Of a stretch of 64,000 nucleotides of DNA, positions 41,653-51,824 are shown piece by piece. The position numbers and the translations under genes are program-made. Origin of the DNA: AWTP1-9 sp035703165 (GTDB lineage: Bacteria; Bacteroidota; Bacteroidia; Chitinophagales; Chitinophagaceae); the NCBI GenBank assembly GCA_035703165.1, contig DASSYR010000093.1, forward strand, positions 1 through 64,000, written 5' to 3'. A model generated the notes under the pieces. That model saw only the letters and a list, made by a program, of their open reading frames with translations, searched no databases and was not told the origin of the DNA. Every line of letters begins with the position of its first letter. Within the stretch, counting starts at the first letter, position 1.

Positions 41653-42258
41653 ATGGAAGATAAAAATTTTTCAGTACCAGACAGTCTGCAACTGATTACG
41701 CAAATGATTAATACAGCCAAAAAGGAGCAGAAAGATAGCGGTCGCGGATGGATTTTATGGGGTTGGCTCTTATTTAGCGGTTCGATTCTTACGTTTATAA
41801 ATTTTTATACCAATTGGACATCCACCTGGGTTATCTGGAATTTTTTTGCTGTGGCTGCTGTATTATTATTGCTTTATTCAATTATCAGAACTATATTTTT
41901 CCCTAAAGCTGTAAAAGTAAAAACCTATACTGGTGATTTGTTTATCAAACTCAATATCGGCTTTTTTATATTCTTGCTACTAATCATAGTTGCGATTAAT
42001 AATAATAGTATTTCTCCGTCTAAAGGATTTTCCATGCTGCTCGGCCTCTATGGATTCTGGATATTGATATATGGTACGGCTTTAAATTTTAAACCTTCGG
42101 TTTACGGGGCTTATATTACCTGGGCTTGTGCTTTTGCAGCATTATATGTTGATCATTTTAAATGGGTAATGTTGTTGCAGGCGGTGGCTGTGCTGAGTGG
42201 TTATATTATACCAGGCCACCTGGCATACCGGGAGTTTAATAAACAAAAAAATATTTAA
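41653..42258 (+). CDS. Polytopic membrane protein, second of a paralogous pair
   Basis: A 201-residue protein that starts 1 nt after the previous gene. It opens MEDKNFSVPDSLQLITQMIN and has WILWGWLLF, then four to six helices with GFWILIYGTALNFKPSVYGAY, comparable to GLGTFVTGKILKFKPFIFGGF in its neighbour. Homology between the two is therefore clear in several stretches. It ends 12 nt before the wHTH gene, so the three are one operon. Confidence 0.72.
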   Translation: MEDKNFSVPDSLQLITQMINTAKKEQKDSGRGWILWGWLLFSGSILTFINFYTNWTSTWVIWNFFAVAAVLLLLYSIIRTIFFPKAVKVKTYTGDLFIKLNIGFFIFLLLIIVAINNNSISPSKGFSMLLGLYGFWILIYGTALNFKPSVYGAYITWACAFAALYVDHFKWVMLLQAVAVLSGYIIPGHLAYREFNKQKNI

Positions 42259-42269
42259 GTTTTTCCTGA

Positions 42270-42557
42270 ATGGATTTTAAAGAACTTGACCCCATGTTAC
42301 ATTCACAGCTACGGCTGGCCGTAATTTCACTACTTATCGGGGTGAAGGAGGCGGAGTTTACTTTTTTAAAAGAAAAGACCAATGCCACTGCCGGAAATTT
42401 AAGTGTACAAATTAATAAACTTAAAGAAGCCGGTTATATAGAAGTAATTAAACAGTTTAAAGATAATTACCCTCAAACCATTTGTAAAATTACACCCCTT
42501 GGTATTACAGCCTTTGAGAACTATGTGGTGGCTTTACAGTCTTATTTACCTAAATAG
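42270..42557 (+). CDS. Winged-helix transcriptional regulator
   Basis: A 95-residue single-domain DNA-binding protein of the MarR/ArsR-like 'winged helix DNA-binding' type: AELTFLKEKTNATAGNLSVQINKLKEAGYIEV (helix-turn-helix in pieces: FTFLKEKTNATAGNLS, NKLKEAGYIEV), then the wing. It lacks metal-sensing cysteines. Its place directly after the paralogous membrane pair suggests it regulates that operon. Its ligand or signal is unknown. Confidence 0.8.
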   Translation: MDFKELDPMLHSQLRLAVISLLIGVKEAEFTFLKEKTNATAGNLSVQINKLKEAGYIEVIKQFKDNYPQTICKITPLGITAFENYVVALQSYLPK

Positions 42558-42591
42558 AAAGTGGAGGTAAAATAAAGATAACCGACCGGTT

Positions 42592-44439
42592 TTATTTGTT
42601 TATTATTTTTGCAAAGCTGCTACCCGAAGTATCCGTTAGCGATTGCATAAAAGCAATAATTTTTTTTATTTCAGCTTTCGTGAGATTTAATTTATTACCA
42701 GGCAGTGTTTGGTTATCTGGCGCAATATTTAAACCATAACCACCACCATTGTTGTAAAATTCCATTACTTCATCTAATGTATTAAACACACCATTGTGCA
42801 TATAGGGAGCCGTTAAAGCAATATTTCTTATAGTGGGTGTTTTAAATGAATATTGATGAAGTACCGACTTGGTATAATTGTATTTACCTAAATCTTCATC
42901 AAGCATTGCTCTTTGTTTTTCTTTGTTTGAAGGCACACCCAATATCTCAGATTCGGTTTCTGCATATAAAGGCGGAACTAATCCATTAAATATCGGCGCA
43001 AAGTGGCAAGTTCCACACCTGCCTTTTCCCATAAACAAATTAAATCCCATCTTTTCCTCTGCCGATAAATTAGATTTATCGCCTCGCATATACTTATCAA
43101 AACGTGAATTAAAGCTTATTAAAGTGCGTATGTATGATGAAATCGAATTGGCAATCGTATATTGATTAATTTTTTCAGAATCGAGCGGGTAAGCTATGGT
43201 AAACATTTGGGAATAAACAGAATCTTTCCTGAGTTTATCAATAGCTATTTTTAATGACCCTCCCATTTCTTTGGGATTATGTACCACATCGCTCAGTTGG
43301 TTTTCTAATTTAGATGTACGGGAGTCAAAAAAATATCTTGTTTGCAAGGCAACATTCCAAAGCGTAGGCGTATTTCTTTTAATAGTTTGTTTCCCTTCCA
43401 CATCGTATGGTAATTTTAAACCATCGGCAAATGCTTTAGAGGGTATATGGCAGGAAACGCAACTTCGGTTATTATTTATAGCAAGAATGGAATCATAAAA
43501 CAACCTTTTTCCCAGTATAATTCTTTCATCGGTTACCCGGTAACGCTGGTTGGGGGAAAAGAAATCGAGATTAAATGCATTACTTGAAAATATGGTAGGT
43601 GCATCGGGATTAACAGACCACCGTTCATTTTTTGAGGGATCATCAAAAAACTCTTTTAATTCAAGTACTAATGCAGATATAGGGTTGATGTAAGTAGTAA
43701 GAAAGTGCAAACGATTAAATTGATTAAAGTCACTATTATTACTGGCATACATTATCGCCTGGGTAAGCAAAGCAATCATTTTGTTATAAACGGTAAGGTT
43801 AATTTTTTCATCTTTTAACAAAAGCATTGTTTCTTTTACTGAGGTTAGTGCTGCTGCCGCCTCAGGTATTGAGTAAGAAGCTATAGGTGAATCATATCCC
43901 GTTATACCAAGTGCAGCAATGTTGATTAACTCATTTCGTATGTAAGTGAGATAAATACCTGGCGTTACCGGAAAACTTGTTTTAATATTATTCTGTACAG
44001 ACTGGATGTTTTGAATAAGTAAAGCGCATTCTTTCAATAACTTTTCACGGTTCAATTTCTTCGAAAAGATAATTTCTTCTATTACTTGCAAACCATGGGG
44101 TTCATAAATCGTTTCGGGAGCATCCTCCTCGGTTCGCTTAAAGGCAGGTCCATTAATAAGTCGGTTATAATATACATTCAGATTAAGGATAATCAACTCT
44201 GCTTTCTTATAATTTATCCTGGTATCAAAAAATACATTTTTTACCTCTCTTATTGATTTATTTTCTTTTGTATATCGAAATAGCTTTTTTGTTTTTATCT
44301 GAAACAAATCAAGTTTAGCGATATAGTAATTTTTGAGCTTATCGCTAAAGGTGGAGTTTTCTTTTGTTAAAAAGGCCAATACGGTAAATACCAATAGCAA
44401 TATAAAAATGGTGGTAAAGTGAAGTTTATAATTCCGCAT
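42592..44439 (-). CDS. Di-haem cytochrome c peroxidase with long N-terminal helical extension
   Basis: A 615-residue protein. The C-terminal half (about 295-615) is a di-haem peroxidase with CVSCH at 327-331 and CGTCH at 475-479; GxxxxxxMHNG-type APYMHNGVF lies near the end. The N-terminal helix (about 9-25) anchors it in the inner membrane. The first roughly 270 residues are helical; PHGLQVIEEIIF (about 114-125) resembles the GxHxxE motif of imelysin-like iron proteins, though weakly. It probably detoxifies H2O2 in the periplasm with electrons from the respiratory chain. It is convergent with the wHTH gene. Confidence 0.82.
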   Translation of the reverse strand: MRNYKLHFTTIFILLLVFTVLAFLTKENSTFSDKLKNYYIAKLDLFQIKTKKLFRYTKENKSIREVKNVFFDTRINYKKAELIILNLNVYYNRLINGPAFKRTEEDAPETIYEPHGLQVIEEIIFSKKLNREKLLKECALLIQNIQSVQNNIKTSFPVTPGIYLTYIRNELINIAALGITGYDSPIASYSIPEAAAALTSVKETMLLLKDEKINLTVYNKMIALLTQAIMYASNNSDFNQFNRLHFLTTYINPISALVLELKEFFDDPSKNERWSVNPDAPTIFSSNAFNLDFFSPNQRYRVTDERIILGKRLFYDSILAINNNRSCVSCHIPSKAFADGLKLPYDVEGKQTIKRNTPTLWNVALQTRYFFDSRTSKLENQLSDVVHNPKEMGGSLKIAIDKLRKDSVYSQMFTIAYPLDSEKINQYTIANSISSYIRTLISFNSRFDKYMRGDKSNLSAEEKMGFNLFMGKGRCGTCHFAPIFNGLVPPLYAETESEILGVPSNKEKQRAMLDEDLGKYNYTKSVLHQYSFKTPTIRNIALTAPYMHNGVFNTLDEVMEFYNNGGGYGLNIAPDNQTLPGNKLNLTKAEIKKIIAFMQSLTDTSGSSFAKIINK

Positions 44440-44600
44440 TTTTACTGATGGTTATGCGAAAAGACGCAATTTTTTATAGTAAAACTACTTATAATGTGTA
44501 AATATTTACATATAAAATATAAATATGTTTCAAAAAATATTAATATTAATAAAAAAAAATTAATTTTAGTGGGCAAGATTCCAATATCAGATCCTATAGT

Positions 44601-47252
44601 ATGAAAAACAATTCAACCAAATTACGGCTATTTCTGCTGTTTGTTTGCCTGTTTCAGTTTTGTTTAATCGCATTTTCACTTGCATTACCCGATTCGAGAG
44701 AGAAACCATTTTACCTTATGCCTGAAAGACATTTCATTTCTGATAAAAAAGATTATGAGAATGCCGGAACAAGGCCTGTTACAGCGATAATACCTGCACC
44801 AACAAACGATAATTGCAGTAATGCCGTTGTTCTTACTTCTTTTACTACTTGTACTAACGGAATTTATACATTAGATCAGTCAACACCCAGCGTTGGTGTG
44901 CCTGCCGGGTGTGCTCCACTTGGTACACATTACGATGTGTGGTTTTCCTTTATTGCCGCTTCTGTAACACAAACGGTTACTGTGAGCGGTTTTGACGTGA
45001 ATACCACCATTACGAATCCGGCTTTGGAATTATTTAGCGGTTCTTGTGGCGCCTTAACTTCTATTCAATGTGGGAGCACTGGCATAACGGCTGCAGGTTT
45101 AACAATTGGTAATACGTACTACCTCAGATTTTCTAATATAGGATCAGATCCCTCTGGTAATGGTAACAAACCCAAATTTAGCATTTGCGTTACCCATCCG
45201 CTACCTTTATCATTAACGAGAGGGCCTTATTTAAATATGGGGGGCCAGACTTCTTTGACGATAAGATGGAGAACGAATATTGCGAGTGATTCGAAAGTTG
45301 AATTAGGAACAAGTTTAGGCACATATCCCATTGTAGTTACTGATGCTACTTTAACGACTGAACATATTGTAAATGTTACAGGCTTAACCGAGGATACAAA
45401 ATATTATTATCGTATTGGTAGTATTACTGAATCATTACAGGGTTCTTCATCCAATTTTTTTACAACCTTGCCAGCCACAAACACTACCCGAAAAATCCGA
45501 ATTGCGGCATTTGGAGATTGTGGCCGTAATGATAATTCGTTTCAAACACAAACCTTAGCACAATACCAAAGCTATCTTTCTGCCAATAGTATTGAGGCTC
45601 CTGATGCTTTAATATTGCTGGGAGATAATGCTTATACTAATGGTACCGATGCAGAATATACAAGCAATTTTTTTAATGCCTACTCATCAAATATTTTAAA
45701 AAATCATAAGATATATCCGTCCCAGGGTAATCATGATTATTATGGCACTTCCCAGACTTCAAGAGCAGGCGCTTATTATCAAAACTTTACTATGCCTACA
45801 GCAGGAGAACTGGGGGGCCAACCTTCGGGTACGGAAGCATATTATTCGTTTGATATTGGTAACATCCATTTTATGGCACTTGATGCATACGGATTAGAAA
45901 ATAGTGGTACTACTCGTATGTATGATACAACCGGCGCACAAGTAACCTGGATAAAGCAAGATATTGCTGCTAATACAAAAAAATGGACGATTGCTTACTG
46001 GCACCATCCACCTTATACGATGGGTAGTCATACTTCTGATGCCGAATCAGAATTAGTAAACATAAGAGAAAACTTTATTCGGATACTGGAAAGGAACGGA
46101 GTAGATTTAATTATTAACGGGCACAGCCATGATTATGAACGGAGTTATCTTTTAAAAGGTTATTACAAGGTAAACCCGGGTGATGCTGCTATTATGGAGG
46201 CGGGTTTTAATGCAGGCTTGCACACCGTTACTACTTCAAGCGGAAAATATAACGGAACTTCTAATTCCTGTCCTTATGTTTATAACTCTGGTAAATACAA
46301 TCATGGTACTGTATATGTGGTAGCCGGTTCATCAGGAGCTGATGGGGGTGTACAAGCAGGATATCCTCACAATGCTTTGCCATGGAGTATTGATGATGGC
46401 GGTATGTTTTATTTTGAAATTGATGGCAACCGGCTTGATGCAAAATTTATCCAGCGTACGGGTGCTGTCGGAGACCAGGTTACCATTTTAAAAGATGTAA
46501 ACACAACATCAAATTACAACATTACATTAGGCCAAAGTATTAATCTTACAGCTTCCTGGCCCGGAACTTATGTATGGGACAACAATGCTACAACTCAAAC
46601 GAGGACCGTTACACCAAGCTCAATCGGCACATTTAATTATTCAGTAGTTGATGCTTCCGGCGGAACCTGCTTAACTGATAATTTTTCAGTTGTTGTAAGC
46701 GGCACACTTGCCGTTCATATAAATTATTTTTCTGCTGTAAGCGATAGAGACAAGGTCTTATTAGAGTGGGAAACGTTTAGTGAAACGGATTCTAAAGAAT
46801 TTTTGCTGGAACATGCAACAGATGGCAGGAGTTTTAAAATGTTTGAAAAAATAAAAGCAAACGGCAATTCAACACAGCGACAAAAATATTATGCAGCGCA
46901 CCTCCAACCCGTCACTGGAGTTAATTATTATCGCCTGGCCGAAATAGATAATGATGGTAATAAAGAATATTTTGAAATAAAGAAAGTGGTTTTTAGTCCT
47001 GTTGGCAATAAAGAAATTATTGTGGCTGCTGATGCAAAAGCCGGAATAGTGCCGATTAAAATTATAAGCAACGAAAAAACTATTGCTGTATTCAATATTA
47101 CCGATATACACGGCAGGATAATAAGAGAAAATAACATTGTTATTGCCAGAGGTGTGAGTGAACAAAAAGTGCAGTTAAACGCTGGTTTTTATTTTATTTC
47201 CATCAAAACATATGATGGCGAAAAAATTATTAAAAAAGTTTGTGTAAACTAA
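44601..47252 (+). CDS. Type IX-secreted purple-acid-phosphatase-like metallophosphoesterase
   Basis: An 883-residue exported protein with a signal anchor (about 7-27). A galactose-binding-like region (about 70-190) precedes a fibronectin-type purple acid phosphatase N-domain (LSLTRGPYLNMGGQTSLTIRW, about 203-225). The metallophosphoesterase core carries GDCG, GDNAY, GNHDYYG, HHPPY and GHSHDYERS, giving all metal-binding residues. A further Ig-like piece and an approximately 80-residue type IX sorting domain end the protein (VSEQKVQLNAGFYFI). It is likely to be released or surface-bound and to hydrolyse phosphate esters. Confidence 0.87.
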   Translation: MKNNSTKLRLFLLFVCLFQFCLIAFSLALPDSREKPFYLMPERHFISDKKDYENAGTRPVTAIIPAPTNDNCSNAVVLTSFTTCTNGIYTLDQSTPSVGVPAGCAPLGTHYDVWFSFIAASVTQTVTVSGFDVNTTITNPALELFSGSCGALTSIQCGSTGITAAGLTIGNTYYLRFSNIGSDPSGNGNKPKFSICVTHPLPLSLTRGPYLNMGGQTSLTIRWRTNIASDSKVELGTSLGTYPIVVTDATLTTEHIVNVTGLTEDTKYYYRIGSITESLQGSSSNFFTTLPATNTTRKIRIAAFGDCGRNDNSFQTQTLAQYQSYLSANSIEAPDALILLGDNAYTNGTDAEYTSNFFNAYSSNILKNHKIYPSQGNHDYYGTSQTSRAGAYYQNFTMPTAGELGGQPSGTEAYYSFDIGNIHFMALDAYGLENSGTTRMYDTTGAQVTWIKQDIAANTKKWTIAYWHHPPYTMGSHTSDAESELVNIRENFIRILERNGVDLIINGHSHDYERSYLLKGYYKVNPGDAAIMEAGFNAGLHTVTTSSGKYNGTSNSCPYVYNSGKYNHGTVYVVAGSSGADGGVQAGYPHNALPWSIDDGGMFYFEIDGNRLDAKFIQRTGAVGDQVTILKDVNTTSNYNITLGQSINLTASWPGTYVWDNNATTQTRTVTPSSIGTFNYSVVDASGGTCLTDNFSVVVSGTLAVHINYFSAVSDRDKVLLEWETFSETDSKEFLLEHATDGRSFKMFEKIKANGNSTQRQKYYAAHLQPVTGVNYYRLAEIDNDGNKEYFEIKKVVFSPVGNKEIIVAADAKAGIVPIKIISNEKTIAVFNITDIHGRIIRENNIVIARGVSEQKVQLNAGFYFISIKTYDGEKIIKKVCVN

Positions 47253-47293
47253 CGGAACTGACCTATCTGTAGTTTGCAACATTAACCTGACTT

Positions 47294-50200
47294 ATGAAAA
47301 AAACATCTCTAACCGTCTTGCTTTTAGGAACAGTAATTTGTACTACGGCGCAAATTATACGTCCAATGACGGCCCGGTACAGTAATGCCTCGGTAAGAGG
47401 TAATATTGTATATGTGTCTAACAGTATTATTGCTACTTTAGGTCCTAATACTTCCGATGTACCGCCATCGGGTACAGGCGTCAATAATGGCGGCACGAGT
47501 ATAAATATAGATATAGATAATACTACTGCCACGCTTCTTCCTTACGGCAGTAGCTGGAAGTATAGTGATAATAATACGCGGTATGCGAATTGGGAGACCG
47601 TAGCATACAATGACGGAGCTTGGGCAACCGGTAATGCACAGTTTGGGTGGGGCCAGGCTTCGCCAAGCCCTAATGTTACCTGTCTAAATAGCGGTTGCGT
47701 TTCTTCTTGTCCTTCTCCACCAGGCAACTGTGCTACCCGTACACCCGCTTATTATTTCAGAAATGTAGTGAATATTAACCCATCATTATATACATCAATA
47801 GTTTTTAACCTCAAAAGAAATGACGGAGTAGTTATTTATGTGAACGGAGTTGAAGTAGCAAGGGATAATATGCCTGCCGGTGCCATTGCGCATACCACTT
47901 ACGCGACTTCGGCTATTGCCGGGGGATCGGCAGCCGAAAATTATTCTGTTACATTAAACACTTCTTATTTTGTTAATGGGAATAATACAATAGCTGTGGA
48001 AATACATTCTGATAAAGCAAAGGCTACAGATGTATCTTTTGATTTGCAAATACAGGGAGTCAACAATAATGGCACTTTTAATTCTTCCTCAGCAGATTTA
48101 AACATACCAGCTTGTTCTGAAGTTATGTTTGCGGGGTTATATTGGGGCGCAGGGCAGGGAACCAATGGCAGCAATACGTCTTGGATAGTTGGAGAAACTA
48201 CATGTAAATTAAAACTTCCCGGTTCGGGTTCTTTTATCACTATTACTTCGGCTCAAACAGATTATCATAATGCAACATTATCTGCCGGGTTGCCCCATAC
48301 AGGTTATAAATGTTTTGCAGATATTACTTCCTTAATAAATACCCTTAGCCCTAACGGATCCTATACGATTGCCGATGTGGTAGGTCCGTCAGGTATTGTA
48401 AATGGTTACGGAGGATGGACAATTGTTATAGCGTATAACAATCCATCAGCTACCCCTAAAAATTTACAGGTTTTTGATGGAAATGTGATAGTTAATGGTG
48501 GCGACCCTGCTGTAGATGTTTCTATATCAGGGTTTCTTACTCCGGCTTCGGGTACCGTAGCCTGTGAATTAGGTGCTGTGGTGTTTGATGGTGATAGAGG
48601 CTCACAAGATGCTTTTGGATTTCAACAACAAGGGGGTGCCGGCTTTTATGACATGGCTACTACTACTATTCCTTTAAACGGTAATGCAGATGCATGGAAC
48701 AGTAAAATTTCCTATAAGGGCTCAATTGTAAGCACTCGTACTCCGGCATATAATAATACGCTCGGATATGATGCGGCGATTTTTGATTTGCCTAATGCTG
48801 GTAATGTTAATTTGGGCAATAGTAAAACTTCTGCAACTGTTCGTTTCTCATCTCCAGGTGAAAACTACTTTTTACAAGTACTTACTACTGCTATCTCTCA
48901 ATACGATCCCTCTTTCCAGTTAAATAAATCTTCAACGGATATCAATGGCGGCTCGTTAGTACCGGGAGATGTTTTACGTTATTCTTTTACTTATCAAAAC
49001 GTAGGTAATGATGCAAGTAGCCAAACTATAGTGCTTGATAGTTTACCTTTTAATGTAGGACTTAAACCCGGTAGTATAGTGATAAATGGTATAACAAAAA
49101 CAGATGTTGCAGGGGATGATGAGGCAGAATATGATGCAGCAAACCGTCGGGTTGTTTTCCGGATTGGTGCGGGAGCTAATAGTTCTTCGGGAGGTAGTGT
49201 ACCGGTGAATGGTAGCGGTACACTACAATTTGACGTAGTAGTTTCATCATCTTGCTATATACTTACATGCGGAAATACAATTAGTAATAGTGCCAGGATA
49301 AATTATTACGGGGCTACCTCCGGTATGTCTTTATTTGATTCCAGTTATTATAATGGTGGTGGTGGATGTTATATACAAGGACCGGTTGTTAATACCATAA
49401 CAGGCTCTTGCACACCTTACGGCGATACTACTTTAATAAATATATGTCCTACCACATCCTACACTTTGCCTTGGGCAGCGTATGCTGGTTATACTTTTTA
49501 TAGTGGCATACCTTTTACGGCAGCTAATGTAGTAATGCCTGCTTATGTTGTTACAACAGATTATGTGTACTATGCTTATGTAAATACAGGTTTGGGCTGC
49601 ACAGATACCATACGTATTAGTGCATTTATACAAGGATGTCCTGATTTGGACGAGGATGATGATGGTACACCGGATTATGTAGAACTTGCCAATGCAAATG
49701 CGTTAGGCGATCATGACAGTGATGGCACTCCTAACTGGCTCGACCCACAGTATCCGGGTTTTGTTGATAATAATGCTGACGGGCTTAATGACAATTTTGA
49801 TCCTGGCGCCGACTCTGATGGTGATGGGATTGCTAATTTTTTGGACATAAATTTTCCGGGTTTTGTTGATAGTAACGGAGATGATGTGGACGATAACCAG
49901 GATAAAGATTTGGATGGAGTGCCTGATTATATAGATCGTGATAGTGATAATGATGGAATACCTGATGTAGTGGAAAATTATGGCGTAGATGCAAATGGCG
50001 ATGGGGTAATAGACAATTATACAGATTCAGATAGCGATGGATTTTCCAATAATGTGGATGCAAATGATGCAGCTATAAACCAATCAGGTAACGGATTGGG
50101 CAGACAGGATTTTGATGGTGACGGAATTCCTAATTATCAGGATAATGACAGTGATAATGACGGAATACCAGATGTTATAGAAGCATTGGGTACTGATGCT

Positions 50201-51613
50201 AATAACGATGGCAAAGCAGATAATTTTAGTGATGCCGATCTTGACGGCTTTAATGATATAATTGATGGTGACGCTGATGCTGTAACGGGTGCTGAAAACA
50301 GTGCTAATGCTTTATTATTAACGGGTAGCGATGGCAATGGTGACGGATTAGCAGACAGTTATCCCAATAAAAACCTGGATAAAACCGGGAAGCCTAACCT
50401 GTATGATTTAGACAGTGATGGTGATGGAATAACTGATGTAAAGGAAGCCGGGTTTAGCGATGTTGATAATAATGGTAAGGCAGACGGAGTATTGGGTAAT
50501 GATGGATGGAGTGACACAATAGATGCTTTGGCTACATTGAATTTACCTAATTCAGATGCAAGTGGTAATGCTAATTATCTTGACATAGATTCTGATGATG
50601 ATGGTATAACGGATAATATAGAAGGGATGGCAACAATGGCTTATCAAATACCATTAGGTACAGATGTTGACGACGATGGCATTGACGATCGGTATGATAA
50701 TATATCCGGCAATGGGGGCGCTGGCATAGTACCGAATGACTGGGATATAGATGGGATACCCGATTATATAGATACGGATACGGATAACGACGCCTACTCG
50801 GATATTAGGGAAGGATGGGATGTGAACGGCAATGGAGTTTATGACGATAATATTAGTTTAACCGGAAATGATGTAGATGGGGATGGGTTGGACAATATAT
50901 TTGATTGTGATAATAATGGGCCTAATGTTTTATCCGCCCAAATGGGAAATGGAGGCTCTACTAACGGCCCAAGTCCATCGGGTACTTTTGTAACTGTGCA
51001 AAAAAGTTCAATTGCACAATCAGACCGGGATTGGAGATTCATTGATATTTTACCTTTAAACAAATTTGATTTAGTTGCTGAAAAGAAAGAAGGCTCTGTT
51101 AAATTAAGTTTTACTGTTTCATCTGTAACGGATATTGATTATTTTGAAATATACCGTAGCACCGGTAATGGTCCATTTGAATTGATTAAAAAATTAAACC
51201 AAAAAGTCTTAAAAGGGAATATAGAAATTATTGAAACGAGTGACGACATTAGCTTACTCATCGCTGAAAAAATATATTATAAGATAAAACAATATAGTGG
51301 GGTTATTGTTTCCTTTAGCAATACTGTATTAATAAATAACAGGAAACAAGGTGAAACTTCTATGCAACTCATGCCTAACCCTGTAAAAGGATCTACAGCA
51401 GCCATCAGGCTGTATTCAAATACGAGTGAAAAAGCCACCATTGTACTACAAACTTTAACCGGGCATCTTGTTCGGAGCAAAAGTTGTGAGATAAAACCAG
51501 GCAATAACCTGATTCAAATTGATGGTCTGGATCGTCTTATTCCAGGCTTCTATTTACTAAGGGTTTTATTACCAGGGACTAACTATCAATTTAAACTAGT
51601 AAAAGAAAATTAA
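47294..51613 (+). CDS. Giant type IX-secreted protein with thrombospondin type-3 repeats
   Basis: A 1439-residue protein: signal peptide, an LRRNDGVVIYVNGVEV-like beta-sandwich about 170-245, a large region of about 260-580, a DUF11-type segment (about 590-710, FTYQNVGNDAS), then a calcium-binding stalk of tandem DxDxDGxxD repeats (about 790-1240). Examples are DSDGDGIANFLD, DLDGVPDYIDRDSDNDGIPD, and DSDGDGITDVKEAG. The C-terminus (about 1355-1439) is a type IX sorting domain (MQLMPNPVKGS...). It is likely to be a surface adhesin or structural protein. It follows the phosphatase by 41 nt. Confidence 0.88.
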   Translation: MKKTSLTVLLLGTVICTTAQIIRPMTARYSNASVRGNIVYVSNSIIATLGPNTSDVPPSGTGVNNGGTSINIDIDNTTATLLPYGSSWKYSDNNTRYANWETVAYNDGAWATGNAQFGWGQASPSPNVTCLNSGCVSSCPSPPGNCATRTPAYYFRNVVNINPSLYTSIVFNLKRNDGVVIYVNGVEVARDNMPAGAIAHTTYATSAIAGGSAAENYSVTLNTSYFVNGNNTIAVEIHSDKAKATDVSFDLQIQGVNNNGTFNSSSADLNIPACSEVMFAGLYWGAGQGTNGSNTSWIVGETTCKLKLPGSGSFITITSAQTDYHNATLSAGLPHTGYKCFADITSLINTLSPNGSYTIADVVGPSGIVNGYGGWTIVIAYNNPSATPKNLQVFDGNVIVNGGDPAVDVSISGFLTPASGTVACELGAVVFDGDRGSQDAFGFQQQGGAGFYDMATTTIPLNGNADAWNSKISYKGSIVSTRTPAYNNTLGYDAAIFDLPNAGNVNLGNSKTSATVRFSSPGENYFLQVLTTAISQYDPSFQLNKSSTDINGGSLVPGDVLRYSFTYQNVGNDASSQTIVLDSLPFNVGLKPGSIVINGITKTDVAGDDEAEYDAANRRVVFRIGAGANSSSGGSVPVNGSGTLQFDVVVSSSCYILTCGNTISNSARINYYGATSGMSLFDSSYYNGGGGCYIQGPVVNTITGSCTPYGDTTLINICPTTSYTLPWAAYAGYTFYSGIPFTAANVVMPAYVVTTDYVYYAYVNTGLGCTDTIRISAFIQGCPDLDEDDDGTPDYVELANANALGDHDSDGTPNWLDPQYPGFVDNNADGLNDNFDPGADSDGDGIANFLDINFPGFVDSNGDDVDDNQDKDLDGVPDYIDRDSDNDGIPDVVENYGVDANGDGVIDNYTDSDSDGFSNNVDANDAAINQSGNGLGRQDFDGDGIPNYQDNDSDNDGIPDVIEALGTDANNDGKADNFSDADLDGFNDIIDGDADAVTGAENSANALLLTGSDGNGDGLADSYPNKNLDKTGKPNLYDLDSDGDGITDVKEAGFSDVDNNGKADGVLGNDGWSDTIDALATLNLPNSDASGNANYLDIDSDDDGITDNIEGMATMAYQIPLGTDVDDDGIDDRYDNISGNGGAGIVPNDWDIDGIPDYIDTDTDNDAYSDIREGWDVNGNGVYDDNISLTGNDVDGDGLDNIFDCDNNGPNVLSAQMGNGGSTNGPSPSGTFVTVQKSSIAQSDRDWRFIDILPLNKFDLVAEKKEGSVKLSFTVSSVTDIDYFEIYRSTGNGPFELIKKLNQKVLKGNIEIIETSDDISLLIAEKIYYKIKQYSGVIVSFSNTVLINNRKQGETSMQLMPNPVKGSTAAIRLYSNTSEKATIVLQTLTGHLVRSKSCEIKPGNNLIQIDGLDRLIPGFYLLRVLLPGTNYQFKLVKEN

Positions 51614-51824
51614 AAACTTTGCAAACCTGATTGTTATAAATTTGGTATGATTAGTTATATCATTTGCTAAAAGTTAAAATAGAAGATTTGCTTATATAAC
51701 AAGCTATTTTTAGTAAGGAATTTTTAAAAGTTTGGCTGGTGGTATTGGAAATATTGGCAATTACTTTCAGTTGATAGCCGTGTAACCATCAAAAACTATT
51801 ACTTCATACTTTTTAAGCAGGTGG

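Noticed and set aside
49640..50940. Tandem DNA repeats that might be a CRISPR or satellite array
   Set aside because: The repeats are in frame, vary in length and sequence and encode DxDxDGxxD units, so they are the thrombospondin-3 stalk of the protein, not a separate element.
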